Source: Candidatus Levilactobacillus faecigallinarum (GTDB taxonomy: Bacteria; Bacillota; Bacilli; Lactobacillales; Lactobacillaceae). From it: a stretch of DNA of 59,728 nucleotides. The stretch covers positions 1-59,728 of the forward strand of contig DXGJ01000016.1 in assembly GCA_019113985.1 (NCBI GenBank). Direction: 5' to 3'. The notes beneath the pieces were generated by a model. It searched no databases. It was not told the DNA's origin and saw only the letters and a program-made list of their open reading frames with translations. The position numbers were made by a program, and so were the translations under genes. Positions 50,917 through 59,728 of the stretch are shown here, piece after piece (within the stretch, counting starts at the first letter, position 1; each line of letters begins with the position of its first letter).

Positions 50917-50946
50917 GATGGTGAATATATTAAGGGAGTGATTTAT

Positions 50947-51708
50947 ATGGGGCAATTAACCGCTAAAGTCGCCATCGTTACGGGTGCCGGGTCTGGTATG
51001 GGTCGGTCGATGGCCGAGCTCTTCGCCAAGGAGGGCGCCAAGGTCGTCGCGGCCGACGTCAACCTGGACCGCCTGACCGAGACCGTCAAGGCCATCACCG
51101 ATGCCGGCAACCAGGCTGTGGCCGTGCCAACCGACGTGACCAACGAGACCCAGGTCAAGGCCATGGTCCAGGCTGCCGTGGACAACTTCGGCCAGTTGGA
51201 CATTCTGGTCAACAACGCCGGAATCATGGATAACATGTCGCCCGTGGGGACACTGACCACCGAGTTGTGGGACAAGGTCATGACCGTCAACACCACCAGT
51301 GTGATGATCGCCACGCGAGAGGCTTTACGCCTGTTCACCAAGCAGAAGCATGGTGTCATCTTGAACATCGCGTCGGTCGGCGGAATTGCCGGTGGCCGAG
51401 CCGGGGCCGCCTATACCGCTTCCAAGCATGCTGTGGTCGGGTTGACCAAGAATACGGCCTTCATGTATGAGAATCAGGGGATTCGGACCAACGCCATCGC
51501 GCCAGGCGGCATCAATACCAATATCGCTGATTCGATGGGCGACATCAACCACGAGGGGCTGACCCGTCAGAGTATCGGGATGCCACTCTCACCGAAACCG
51601 GGCTCGGGTGACGAAATCGCCCAGACCGCCCTCTTCCTGGTCTCCGATGCCGCGAGTTACGTCAACGGGGTCATCGTCCCGGTTGATGGCGGCTGGACCA
51701 GTTACTAG
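50947..51708 (+). CDS. short-chain dehydrogenase/reductase
   Basis: 253 aa classical SDR: TGAGSGMG (about 12-19), NNAG (about 87-90), catalytic S in NIASVGG (about 140) and YTASK (about 153-157). C-terminal VDGGWTS is typical. It could reduce a sugar or 3-oxo group, substrate unknown. I chose the ATG at 50947 with GGGAG upstream. Divergent from the Rrf2/reductase operon, which suggests shared control. Confidence 0.9.
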   Translation: MGQLTAKVAIVTGAGSGMGRSMAELFAKEGAKVVAADVNLDRLTETVKAITDAGNQAVAVPTDVTNETQVKAMVQAAVDNFGQLDILVNNAGIMDNMSPVGTLTTELWDKVMTVNTTSVMIATREALRLFTKQKHGVILNIASVGGIAGGRAGAAYTASKHAVVGLTKNTAFMYENQGIRTNAIAPGGINTNIADSMGDINHEGLTRQSIGMPLSPKPGSGDEIAQTALFLVSDAASYVNGVIVPVDGGWTSY

Positions 51709-51725
51709 ATTGACCAAACAACCCC

Positions 51726-51757
51726 AAAAGCGCTCCGCAACTGCGGAACGCTTTTTC
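51726..51757 (+). terminator. terminator of the SDR gene
   Basis: AAAAGCGCTCCGC / GCGGAACGCTTTTT stem. Confidence 0.85.
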
Positions 51758-51765
51758 TTTACATC

Positions 51766-51803
51766 AAAAACGGGCAGCCCCCGCTTAACCAGGACTGTCC
51801 GTT
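51766..51803 (-). terminator. terminator of the LPQTS surface-protein gene
   Basis: Minus-strand AACGGACAGTCC / GGGCTGCCCGTTTTT stem. Confidence 0.75.
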
Positions 51804-51837
51804 ATATGTTCTAAATTCAATTAAAGCCTATTGACGA

Positions 51838-53994
51838 CTAGTTCTCACGTTTCCGCCGGAGCAACCAGCCACCCAGTGTGGTGCCAGCCAGGGCAAGTCC
51901 CAGAATCTGGGCCCAGCCGCTGTGGGCTTCACTGGTCTGTGGCAGACCGGCGCCGTTACCGTAACCTAAGGCCTTCAGAATCTGGGTCCGAATGGCTTGG
52001 AGTTGGGTTACCAGGTAACTGTCATGGTTGGCTTGTGCCTGTGCGATGGCGGCGTCAATTTTCTCTAACAGGGCTTCCTTTTCGGCAACCGTGTTGGCCT
52101 CTTCGAAGTCCTCTTCGTACTCGTCGATGATTTCATCGTCGGCGTGTTGGTGCTCGTAGGAGCCTTCGTCCGGACCCTCCTCGTCTAACTCTTCGGCGGG
52201 TTCTTCGGTCTCTTCACCGGGTTCCTCAGTCGTTGGTTCTTCGGTGTTTGGTTCTTCAGGGTTAACCGGCACTTCTGGGGTCACCGTTCCGGGATTCTCA
52301 ACGCCAGGCAATTCAACGCTTGGGTTCTCAATGTCTGATTTCTGAATGTCGCCCGGTTCCTCGGGGTCAATCGGAATAATCGGCACTTCTGGCGTGACCG
52401 TGCCAGGATTTTCGATACCAGGAAGCTCGACGTTGATGCCGGGAAGAGTTTGAGGTAATTCGATTTCAGGTTTGTCCGGGTTAGGCTTATCTTGTAAGTC
52501 CCACCGGTGGCTTTCACCCTTAATAATGACCTTATCTGCAACCAAATTACCGTCAAAATTATGGTTAACTGTAACTGTGGCCGATGGTGCTAACAAGCTT
52601 CCCTGGAAAGTATTATTAAATTCAATTGTTCCAGTATGCTGTAGGTCATCCTTCGTACTATCAAAGAAATTCCATAACAAATGATTATCACCAAAGTACT
52701 CCGTTTCGTGATTTTCACGATCAGTTCCATCACTGTACTTAATTTTAATTTGAGAATTAACCTTATAATCTTCCTGACCATCAGTATCAACATTAATCAG
52801 GACAGTCGTCCCATCCTCATCTGGCGATAAACCAATGATCTGTAAAGGCGTGTCTACATTTAAAACATCAGCGGACAGATTAATCACAATCCGACCATCA
52901 GGACCAGGTGTCATATTCGTGACATCAATGACCCGATTATTCCGGTCTGGGAAACTTGCTGCGGTGTAATCTGCTACTGGCTTTTTATTAGCAATTTCTC
53001 GGTTCGTATTTTTAAGTTTGGCAAACTCTTCTTCAAAGTCTATGTAAACATTGCCATTTTTATCTTGATAAACTTCATTAGAAGTCAGTTTATCGAGGAG
53101 AATTCCATCCACGCTTGGTCGACTAGAATCGCTAACATCAACGACTAAATCTTCACCAAAGATTACCTTATTGTCACGTGTATCCTGCTTATTTACAAAA
53201 GAACTGTTAGCCATGTTATCCATATCTTGGATATACGAAATATCCTTATCGAGCAATGCTTCAATGATATTTGTCCCAAAGTTAACGTTACCGTGTAACA
53301 TGCCCACCGCAACGTTACCGTTCGTATGGGCATTCAAGGTCGCTTCATTCGCAAAGATATGGAAGTAGGATGAATAGCCCAAAATGTTGTTGATTTCTGC
53401 ATCAGGAAAATCGGCTGAAACATGACCACCATCCTGAACTGCATCATTCGTAACCCGAGTAGAGGCGGCCACGGCACTAGCTGGACTAATCTGTTGATTC
53501 TGATTCGTCGTCGCGTCTTGCTTGGCATCATTGACCGTCTTGTCAGCGTCCGTTAACGACAAGCTTTCAGAATCCGCAGTAACGCCAGATTTCGCCGTAT
53601 TCTGGTCTTCTGACTCATTCTTCTGCGTATTTGAATCCGCGTCCTCTTCACCAGACTGTTGTTGGTCCTGCGTATCGTTCTGGGCTGCTTCATCCGACTT
53701 GTCCTGGTTCTGTGTATCTTGTTGCTGATTAGTGTCCTCAGCATTCGACCCTTGCGTCTGCGTGCCATCAGCGTCCTTGGTCCCAGCAACGTCACTAGAA
53801 CTGTCACTAGTCACATCACTCGACGACCCGTCAGATACGACCTGACCGCTTGCCGCATTGCTTTCGGCCAACGAGGCGTTGGCATCGGCGTGGGCAACGG
53901 TTGCGCTACCACCCATGGCCAAGACTAATGCGCAAGCAAAAACCCACTTGCGACCGCTCTTATACATCTTAAAATGCGTTTGCTTAGTTTCCAT
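51838..53994 (-). CDS. large LPXTG surface protein with a choice-of-anchor/adhesive (pAdhesive_15-like) domain
   Basis: 718 aa. KxYKxGKxW-type signal (FKMYKSGRKWVFA, about 8-20), a long Ser/Asp/Gln-rich region (about 40-175), then a globular domain (about 195-505) with features of the choice-of-anchor A/putative adhesin fold: NGNVAVGMLHGNVNFGT, LLWNFFDS, GSLLAPSATVTV, DGNLVADKVIIKGESHRW. Next a Pro/Glu-rich stalk with repeats of LPGxENPGTVTPEVP, and LPQTS at 684 with membrane tail. Adhesion role by analogy. Confidence 0.87.
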   Translation of the reverse strand: METKQTHFKMYKSGRKWVFACALVLAMGGSATVAHADANASLAESNAASGQVVSDGSSSDVTSDSSSDVAGTKDADGTQTQGSNAEDTNQQQDTQNQDKSDEAAQNDTQDQQQSGEEDADSNTQKNESEDQNTAKSGVTADSESLSLTDADKTVNDAKQDATTNQNQQISPASAVAASTRVTNDAVQDGGHVSADFPDAEINNILGYSSYFHIFANEATLNAHTNGNVAVGMLHGNVNFGTNIIEALLDKDISYIQDMDNMANSSFVNKQDTRDNKVIFGEDLVVDVSDSSRPSVDGILLDKLTSNEVYQDKNGNVYIDFEEEFAKLKNTNREIANKKPVADYTAASFPDRNNRVIDVTNMTPGPDGRIVINLSADVLNVDTPLQIIGLSPDEDGTTVLINVDTDGQEDYKVNSQIKIKYSDGTDRENHETEYFGDNHLLWNFFDSTKDDLQHTGTIEFNNTFQGSLLAPSATVTVNHNFDGNLVADKVIIKGESHRWDLQDKPNPDKPEIELPQTLPGINVELPGIENPGTVTPEVPIIPIDPEEPGDIQKSDIENPSVELPGVENPGTVTPEVPVNPEEPNTEEPTTEEPGEETEEPAEELDEEGPDEGSYEHQHADDEIIDEYEEDFEEANTVAEKEALLEKIDAAIAQAQANHDSYLVTQLQAIRTQILKALGYGNGAGLPQTSEAHSGWAQILGLALAGTTLGGWLLRRKREN

Positions 53995-54369
53995 ACTGAT
54001 TTATCCCTACCTTCCTCAATATAGCTCACTCCCCCATTTTCGTCCTCCCACCGGCAACATTCAACATCAATTACGAAATAATTTGAAAATAGAACTACTT
54101 ATCTCATCATCTATATTCACAAGGAATTGTCACACCTCATGGTAGCACCGGTTGGGCACGGTTTAATTGTGTTTTCCACTCGTGAAATCCCCATCCCCCC
54201 AATTTGCCGGATGTGTTGCCCCATCAAAGTCCGTGAGAAATTATAAATTATCGGTGGAATCCTCAATGGCCTTTCCCGTCACTGCCGGGTATATTAGGGG
54301 TAATTACTAGTCATCAGCTGCTATTGTAAGCGCTATATATCATAAATAACCTATTTTGGAGGGATTGGC
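53995..54369. other. divergent control region of the LPQTS gene and the arabinofuranosidase gene
   Basis: No coding frame or repeat copy. A cre-like site lies near its right end (below). I cannot assign promoters with confidence; a TATATT sits at 54288-54293. Confidence 0.45.
54325..54338 (+). promoter_or_regulatory. cre-like catabolite-repression site
   Basis: TGTAAGCGCTATAT resembles the CcpA consensus TGWAANCGNTNWCA (imperfect right half), 32 bp upstream of the arabinofuranosidase start, fitting carbon catabolite repression. Confidence 0.5.
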
Positions 54370-55878
54370 ATGCAAGGATCTACGAAAATCAAGCCACAGG
54401 ACGTGGTCGCGCCCATCGACCGACGGTTATACGGGTCATTCATCGAACAACTCGGACGGGCCGTTTACACCGGCGTTTATCAACCCGGTCATCCCAGCGC
54501 CGACGAAGACGGGTTCCGGACCGACGTCATCCAGGCTGTCAAGGAGCTCAACGTGCCCCTGATTCGCTACCCCGGCGGGAACTTCCTGTCGCAGTACCAA
54601 TGGGAAGACGGTATCGGACCCAAAGATCAACGGCCCGTGCGGCTCGACCTAGCCTGGCGGGAACTCGAAACCAATCAGTTCGGCCTCCACGAATTTATGA
54701 AGTGGGCGGACAAAGTCAACGCCGTACCAAACATGGCGGTCAACTTAGGGACCCGTGGGATTCAGGAAGCCGCCGAGCTGGTCGAATACTGTAACTTCCC
54801 GAAAGGCACCTACCTGAGTGACCTTCGGCGTCAGAACGGTGCCGAAGAACCATTTGCCATCAAGACCTGGTGTCTGGGCAACGAAATGGATGGCCCGTGG
54901 GAAATCGGCGCCAAGACTGCCGAGGAGTATGCACACTTGGCCAACGAAACGGCCAAGGCCATGCGCCGCGTCGACGATTCCCTGGAGCTGGTCGCTTGCG
55001 GGAGTTCATCCATGGACAACCCAACCTTCGGCCAATGGGAAGAGACCGTGCTGGACGAATGCTACGACAACGTCGACTACCTGTCCCTTCACCGCTACTA
55101 CGGTTATTACAACGACGATGACCCGACCGAACTCGACAACTTCTTGGGCAAAAACCTGGACCTCGACGCCTTCATCAAGGGCGTAGTCGCCATGTGTGAC
55201 GCGGTCAAGGCCCGGAAACGTTCGACCAAGACCATCAACTTGTCGTTTGACGAATGGAACGTATGGTACCACTCCAACGATGCCGACACCAAGGTCACGC
55301 CGTGGCAGGTCGGCCCGCATTTGCTGGAAGACGTCTATAATTTTGAAGACGCGTTGTTAGTCGGTAGCCTCCTGATGACCCTGTTGCGCAACGCCGACCG
55401 GGTCAAAATCGCCTGCTTGGCCCAACTGGTCAACGTGATTGCGCCCATCATGACGGACAATGACGGTGGCGTCTGGAAGCAGTCCATCTTCTACCCGTTC
55501 ATGCAGGTCGCCAACAACGGCCGCGGCAAGGTCCTGGTCGACCACAGTCAGTCACCGACATACGACTCCCGCGAGTTCAAGGACATCCCGTACCTGGATA
55601 CGGTCACGACTTACGACGAAGAAACGCAGACCATAACCGTCTTCGCCGAAAATAAACACCAGACTGAGGCGTTGGACTTCGACATGGACCTGACCGACTT
55701 CACCGTCAATCACCTGATTGAAGCGACCCAGTTCGCGGGTTACGGCGTCAAGGATGATAATCGCGATGGTCACATGGCGTTGCGGCCCCTGGACACGGTG
55801 ACCGTTAACGGCAGTCACGCGACGGCCAAGCTCGCGCCACTCTCCTGGAACATGTTACGGTTCAGCATTAAAGCCTAA
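54370..55878 (+). CDS. abfA: GH51 alpha-L-arabinofuranosidase
   Basis: Releases terminal arabinose from arabinoxylan or arabino-oligosaccharides. 502 aa, near the usual 500. Acid/base Glu in CLGNEMDGPW (about 176) and nucleophile Glu in SFDEWNVWY (about 297). Opening IDRRLYGSFIEQLGRAVYTG and LIRYPGGNF follow family convention. No signal peptide, so it works on imported oligosaccharides. ATG at 54370 with GGAGGG upstream. No transporter or arabinose genes beside it. Confidence 0.94.
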   Translation: MQGSTKIKPQDVVAPIDRRLYGSFIEQLGRAVYTGVYQPGHPSADEDGFRTDVIQAVKELNVPLIRYPGGNFLSQYQWEDGIGPKDQRPVRLDLAWRELETNQFGLHEFMKWADKVNAVPNMAVNLGTRGIQEAAELVEYCNFPKGTYLSDLRRQNGAEEPFAIKTWCLGNEMDGPWEIGAKTAEEYAHLANETAKAMRRVDDSLELVACGSSSMDNPTFGQWEETVLDECYDNVDYLSLHRYYGYYNDDDPTELDNFLGKNLDLDAFIKGVVAMCDAVKARKRSTKTINLSFDEWNVWYHSNDADTKVTPWQVGPHLLEDVYNFEDALLVGSLLMTLLRNADRVKIACLAQLVNVIAPIMTDNDGGVWKQSIFYPFMQVANNGRGKVLVDHSQSPTYDSREFKDIPYLDTVTTYDEETQTITVFAENKHQTEALDFDMDLTDFTVNHLIEATQFAGYGVKDDNRDGHMALRPLDTVTVNGSHATAKLAPLSWNMLRFSIKA

Positions 55879-55882
55879 GCTA

Positions 55883-55915
55883 AAGGCCCCTCACTCTGAC
55901 GAGTGAGGGGCCTTT
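55883..55915 (+). terminator. terminator of the arabinofuranosidase gene
   Basis: AAAGGCCCCTCACTC / GAGTGAGGGGCCTTT perfect 15-bp stem with TGAC loop. Confidence 0.9.
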
Positions 55916-55926
55916 ACTTGTTACCC

Positions 55927-55969
55927 GGTTCCCTAAAAAGCGGTAGGCATCGCTTCGTTACAGGGAACC
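55927..55969 (-). terminator. hairpin at the end of the LRR-MucBP gene
   Basis: GGTTCCCT / AGGGAACC arms enclose an inner AGCG/CGCT hairpin. No T tract follows on the minus strand (GGG), so termination strength is unclear. Confidence 0.4.
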
Positions 55970-55973
55970 AACA

Positions 55974-58550
55974 TTAGTCTTCGTGACGTTGCCGGCGCCG
56001 CTTAAGCCAGCCAAAACCGAGGAGGCTCACCAATAGGGTCAAACTTCCCAAGATGATGCCCTGTTGTCCCCGTTCCTCACCGGTCTGTGGTAATGTGCCG
56101 GTTGGTGCAGGAGTGGCTGGTGACGCTACTGCACTCGTAGCTGGTCCCACCGAAATGCCTTCAGCCGGGTGATCCGACTCAGTCGCAGAACCGCTTGCCA
56201 GCGTTTGTGCAACTGGTGCATCAGCCTGTCCGCTCGTCGTCACACCGCTACCGACTGATTGACTTGGTTTACTAGGTTCTTCAGGCTTGTTAGGCTTGTT
56301 AGGCTTGTTGGGTTTGTTCGGCGTAACTACGATTACATCCCCATTTGGGCCATCGTCAGTATTCCCCGTCCCCGGGGTCGTCACCGTACTACCATTGTTG
56401 TTCCCATTACCTGGATTCGTTGGGCCACCACCGTTGTTTCCATTACCTGGGGTCGTCGCACCACCACTGTTGTTTCCATCACCTGGGGTCGTCGCACCAC
56501 CACTGTTGTTTCCATCACCTGGAGTCGTTGCGCCACCGCCGTTATTCCCATCACCTGGGGTCGTCGCACCACCACCGTTGTTTCCATCACCCGGGGTCGT
56601 CGCACCACCACCGTTACCATCGCCAGAACCCGTATCGTTTGAATCCTGCTCGTAAACATACGTAAAGTCCTGCGGTTTATCCGTAAACTTACCGGATTCC
56701 TTATCCGGCTTGTTCACTAGTGTGTAACCCGGTACCTTTACCGCTTCCGTCGTAAAGTCGTCGTCCACGTTCCCCGTAAGCACCTTATCTGGTGCTACGG
56801 TCGTACCATCCGCCGTTTGGTAGTGAACGGTTACCGAAGCCCCCTCCGTGACGTCCTTTTCGTAAACGTACGTAAAATCCTGCGGCTTATCCGTAAACTT
56901 ACCGGATTCCTTATCCGGCTTGCTGACTAACGTGTAACCTGGCACTTTGGCCGCTTCCGTCGTAAAGTCGTCGCCCACCAATCCATCGACCACCTTATCA
57001 GGCGCCACCGTGGTACCGTCCGCTGTTTGATAATGGACGGTTACTGGCGCACCTTCATCTGCGAAGTCATAAGATTGGACTACTGTAAAGGTTGGCGCAC
57101 CACCTTCTGCGCCATATTGACCGACCATATAATACATATCTTCCAATGGATCAATTTGCAGGTCTCCTGCACCAGTCGGTCCCGCGTGTTGGGGTACCAG
57201 ATTGGTGTAGTTCAGGCCACCGTGACCATCAGAAACGCTATCGCCCCCAATTACATACACATGGTAGATGGTTTTGTTCGTATGGATGTCAAACCCCCAG
57301 GGAACCAACGCGGTCTTGCCTTTGGCAGTCAACTGAACGACCGTCCCATCCAAAAGTGTTGCCGCCACCTGCATGTGGGCCGAATTTTGTCCCTTCTGAA
57401 TCTGCTTCTTCGGTAACGCAATGAATTGTCCGACGTAACTGTAGTCCCCGTATTCCATGGTTCCCTGCAAATAGGATAAGGGTGAAAAATCGAGGATTGC
57501 GTTGTAGGCCAAGTTCAGACTCTTCAAGTGGGACTTGTTCTGCAACGGCGTAACATCCTTGATTCGGTTATGTTGTAGCCAAACGTCCTCCAACAGGTTC
57601 AGGCCCGCCAATTGCGAAATATCGGTGATATCCCCGTAGACCTGTCCGTTAGCTGGATCCATGTTCAGGCCGGCCTCCAGACGTAGCACCTTCAAATTCT
57701 TGGCATACTGGAGACCCTCTAATGAAAAGTCACGTTTGCCATCGATAAAGGTCTTATTGTTCCCAAAAATCTTTTCAACCAACAACATGTCTTCCTGGGT
57801 AATATCTGCCACACTGTTCCACGTCTTCCCCGAGGCCTGATGATGCTCACTGTTCTGTAGCGCCTTGAGAACCAATTCCTGTAAAACCTTGTTCGGCATC
57901 CAGGTATCGATAGCCGTCTCCGTCTTCTGGTTCGAACGCTTAACCGGATTCGATACCGGCGTCACATTCTTTTTGACCTTACGCGGTTCAGCCTTTAACG
58001 GCTGCATCTCAACAAGTTTTTCCGGTTCCGCCATAACTTGTCCCTGTGGCGTTGCGGTTACTTGCTCTGGAGCCGAAGTTTGAGGCGTTTCCGGATTCTC
58101 TGCTGGCACTTCTAAATTCTCATCTACCGGCTGATTAGGGTTACTGGTGTCGGCTTGCTCGGGCGTCGATTCCGCCATATTCGGTGTTTCATCAGTCGTT
58201 GCTTCATTAGCGGACGTCTTATCATCAAAATCATTATTAGCAGCATTATCCGTAACTATTTGACTATCCGTGACGACTTCAGTTGTTGGTACTTCCTCCG
58301 GTGCTACGACTTCCGTTAGCACTGATTCGTCGGTAACCGGTGTCACTTCTTTATCGTTCGTTAATGTCACGATAGGCGTTGCCGCATCAGCTGGCTGCTC
58401 AGTGACGACAGTCGACTGCGAACTTGCAGCGGTCGGGGTGGTATTATCCGCTTGCGCGGTGGTCATAGCTAAACTCAAAGTCGTCAAGGTTACGGCCGTC
58501 GCACTGGTTAACCACCAGCTTCTCTTAATGATGAATTTCTCAGGATGCAT
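55974..58550 (-). CDS. LPXTG internalin-like adhesin with LRR and MucBP domains
   Basis: 858 aa. Signal peptide (about 1-34), Thr/Glu/Pro-rich segment to about 210, then leucine-rich repeats (about 265-370: LKVLRLEAGLN, ISQLAGLNLLEDVWLQHNRI, LKSLNLAYNAIL). Two MucBP domains follow (VTVHYQTADGTTVAPDKV...FTYVYE, about 525-650), six GGGATTPGDGNN-type repeats, an NKPNKPNKP stretch and LPQTG at 820. ATG at 58550 follows AGGAGG; frame opens 21 codons earlier. Predicted host or mucin binding. Confidence 0.9.
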   Translation of the reverse strand: MHPEKFIIKRSWWLTSATAVTLTTLSLAMTTAQADNTTPTAASSQSTVVTEQPADAATPIVTLTNDKEVTPVTDESVLTEVVAPEEVPTTEVVTDSQIVTDNAANNDFDDKTSANEATTDETPNMAESTPEQADTSNPNQPVDENLEVPAENPETPQTSAPEQVTATPQGQVMAEPEKLVEMQPLKAEPRKVKKNVTPVSNPVKRSNQKTETAIDTWMPNKVLQELVLKALQNSEHHQASGKTWNSVADITQEDMLLVEKIFGNNKTFIDGKRDFSLEGLQYAKNLKVLRLEAGLNMDPANGQVYGDITDISQLAGLNLLEDVWLQHNRIKDVTPLQNKSHLKSLNLAYNAILDFSPLSYLQGTMEYGDYSYVGQFIALPKKQIQKGQNSAHMQVAATLLDGTVVQLTAKGKTALVPWGFDIHTNKTIYHVYVIGGDSVSDGHGGLNYTNLVPQHAGPTGAGDLQIDPLEDMYYMVGQYGAEGGAPTFTVVQSYDFADEGAPVTVHYQTADGTTVAPDKVVDGLVGDDFTTEAAKVPGYTLVSKPDKESGKFTDKPQDFTYVYEKDVTEGASVTVHYQTADGTTVAPDKVLTGNVDDDFTTEAVKVPGYTLVNKPDKESGKFTDKPQDFTYVYEQDSNDTGSGDGNGGGATTPGDGNNGGGATTPGDGNNGGGATTPGDGNNSGGATTPGDGNNSGGATTPGNGNNGGGPTNPGNGNNNGSTVTTPGTGNTDDGPNGDVIVVTPNKPNKPNKPNKPEEPSKPSQSVGSGVTTSGQADAPVAQTLASGSATESDHPAEGISVGPATSAVASPATPAPTGTLPQTGEERGQQGIILGSLTLLVSLLGFGWLKRRRQRHED

Positions 58551-58613
58551 GGGTGTTCCTCCTAAATATAATGATCTGAACTTTCTCAACCAACTGGTCC
58601 ATTGGTCTTTCAA

Positions 58614-58990
58614 GATGGCCCTAGTCTACCAACCACAATCCGAATAGTCCATCACCAAAAATGTTTATAATAAGTTCAAAATGTCCCTTTATGCTCTTTT
58701 TTCTTATCGTTTGCCGCCCAAGCCTGGTCTATTCCAATTATAAGAAATCACATAACTGCGGTATTTATCGCCATTTAGTTGTGTACAATTAACTTGCTCG
58801 ACGACTTTTGTAATGAAATTTATGGTTGCTTTTTCAATTCATTTATCAAACATGTGCCGTCGTGATTTAACTTTCAGCACCTAACTTTGACTTGAAAACT
58901 CGCTCAGGTAACGCTGCACTGTAAAATAAACGTCGAAAAAACCACCGACTCTTGATTGAGTTGGTGGTTTTTGGCGTTTAGGGCGCGGTA
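58614..58990. other. intergenic region between two LPXTG genes
   Basis: AT-rich. Includes the terminator at 58936-58973. I see no coding frame, and no confident promoter for the downstream adhesin. Confidence 0.45.
58936..58973 (-). terminator. terminator of the partial LPQTN gene at the right edge
   Basis: Minus-strand AAAAACCACCAACTC / GAGTCGGTGGTTTTT stem, T run. Confidence 0.85.
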
Positions 58991-59728
58991 TTAGTTGTTA
59001 TGGCGACGTTTCGTCAACCAGCCAAATCCCAAGAGGCTGGTAACAAACATCAGGCCACCGGTAATCAGTCCCTTCTGATTAGCGGCTTCGTTGGTTTGTG
59101 GTAAAGCGTCATAACCGGTATTCGTCGGCGCATTCAGGGGCTCCGGCGCATCGGCAATACTCAGCACCGTGGCCTGACCGGCCGGGGAACTGGTTGGCAT
59201 TACGGGTGCCGTGTTGGCAACCATCGTGTCATGGGCACCAACAGTCGTTAAGTTACCAGTTGACTGAGCCAGATTAGTGCCGTGTGTTGGTTTGGCCGTA
59301 TGGCCCGGTTTACCAGCATTGGTTGGCTTAGTGACTGGTTTGGCCGTCGGTTTACTGGTTGGCGTTTGACCTGGCTTAGCAGGTTGGTCCGACTGCGTAC
59401 TTTGCGTCGTACCGACCGTTGGTTTATCTACGCTAGCATTTTGATCTGGAGTAGACGTGCTACCAGTACCTGGTGTAGTTGGGGTTTCCGGGTTGGGGTT
59501 ATTGCCATTAGTACCAGGTTGATTGTTTCCACCGGCGTTGGGGTCTTTGTCGCCATTTGTTCCTGGTACGGTTGGTGTTTCAGTACTGCCATCCGTTCCT
59601 GGTGCGGTTGGCGTTTCAGTACTGCCATCCGTTCCTGGTGCGGTTGGCGTTTCAGTACTACCATCCGTTCCTGGTGCAGTTGGCGTTTCAGTACTACCAT
59701 CCGTTCCTGGTGCAGTTGGCGTTTCAGT
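58991..59728 (-). CDS. LPXTG surface protein, 3' part (5' end beyond the window)
   Basis: At least 245 residues open to the right window edge. It begins with tandem TETPTAPGTDGS 12-residue (36-bp) repeats (about 59580-59728), then a Gly/Asn-rich segment, Thr/Lys-Pro wall stalk (SKPTAKPVTKPT) and LPQTN at residue 209 counted from the edge, hydrophobic segment and KRRHNN tail. An inner Met at 59224 gives only the last 77 residues and is not the start. Confidence 0.88.
   Translation of the reverse strand, partial: TETPTAPGTDGSTETPTAPGTDGSTETPTAPGTDGSTETPTAPGTDGSTETPTVPGTNGDKDPNAGGNNQPGTNGNNPNPETPTTPGTGSTSTPDQNASVDKPTVGTTQSTQSDQPAKPGQTPTSKPTAKPVTKPTNAGKPGHTAKPTHGTNLAQSTGNLTTVGAHDTMVANTAPVMPTSSPAGQATVLSIADAPEPLNAPTNTGYDALPQTNEAANQKGLITGGLMFVTSLLGFGWLTKRRHNN

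Noticed and set aside
56400-56600. Regular 36-bp repeats resembling a CRISPR array
   Set aside because: They are in-frame Gly/Thr/Pro repeats of the LPQTG adhesin with no unique spacers.
59428-59700. Basic repeat protein VLKRQPHQER on the minus strand
   Set aside because: Out-of-frame reading of the TETPTAPGTDGS repeats of the LPXTG gene, which is in frame to the window edge.

Overview
The window (GC roughly 50-55 percent, a moderate estimate by eye) reads as chromosome of a Gram-positive lactic acid bacterium of the family Lactobacillaceae. The evidence is LPXTG-type surface proteins (LPQTN, LPQTS, LPQTG), a KxYKxGKxW-type signal peptide, MucBP repeats, a T-box in front of tyrS, a PyrR-type attenuator, a nucleoside deoxyribosyltransferase, a DyP peroxidase and a GH51 arabinofuranosidase. 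A heterofermentative, plant-associated genus such as Levilactobacillus or a relative is my best guess; species cannot be fixed from this sequence.

Layout. 1-375 holds three tandem promoters and the leader of an rRNA operon that runs leftward out of the window. 505-6105 carries tyrS with its Tyr T-box, mntH, a MarR regulator, a large Mga/PRD-like regulator and a small unknown gene. 6336-8753 is a three-gene pgaC/pgaD/deacetylase operon for a poly-N-acetylglucosamine-like exopolysaccharide. 8979-11052 is a PyrR-controlled salvage operon (deoxyribosyltransferase plus NCS1 permease). 11194-13132 is a pair of bacterial PH-domain membrane proteins. 14128-17354 is a YtrA-type GntR/ABC operon with its operator over the promoter. 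17437-21419 holds two exporters, an Rgg-type regulator and a DUF975 membrane protein. 21646-25083 has an arylsulfotransferase-like protein, small proteins and a nucleoside hydrolase. 25666-28305 is an ABC-F ATPase and an AraC regulator, followed by an orphan plus-strand transcription unit. 28912-33305 has an MFS pump, a divergent LysR/YeiH pair and a HigBA-type toxin-antitoxin pair. 33363-36245 is an XRE regulator followed by five small membrane proteins, at least four of them clearly related (DUF3278-like), with twin operators. 36314-43186 holds a multicopper oxidase, a surface adhesin, a HesB-like protein and a second GntR/ABC transporter system. 44513-51708 contains redox enzymes and regulators (aldo/keto reductase, TetR, HxlR, DyP peroxidase behind a PerR-like box, Rrf2 with an NmrA-like reductase, SDR). 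51838-59728 is mainly three large sortase-anchored adhesins with a GH51 arabinofuranosidase between the first two.

The most unusual element is a dispersed structured repeat of about 140-170 bp, present six times (13210-13375, 13655-13800, 30377-30513, 43230-43395, 43986-44150, 44244-44410). Every copy folds as the same three-way junction: a closing stem and two hairpins whose sequences differ between copies while pairing is kept, joined by near-invariant linkers (TCG, GGCCGAG, TCGTGCC). Covarying helices with conserved unpaired linkers suggest selection on an RNA or a single-stranded DNA structure. I do not recognise it as a described family.
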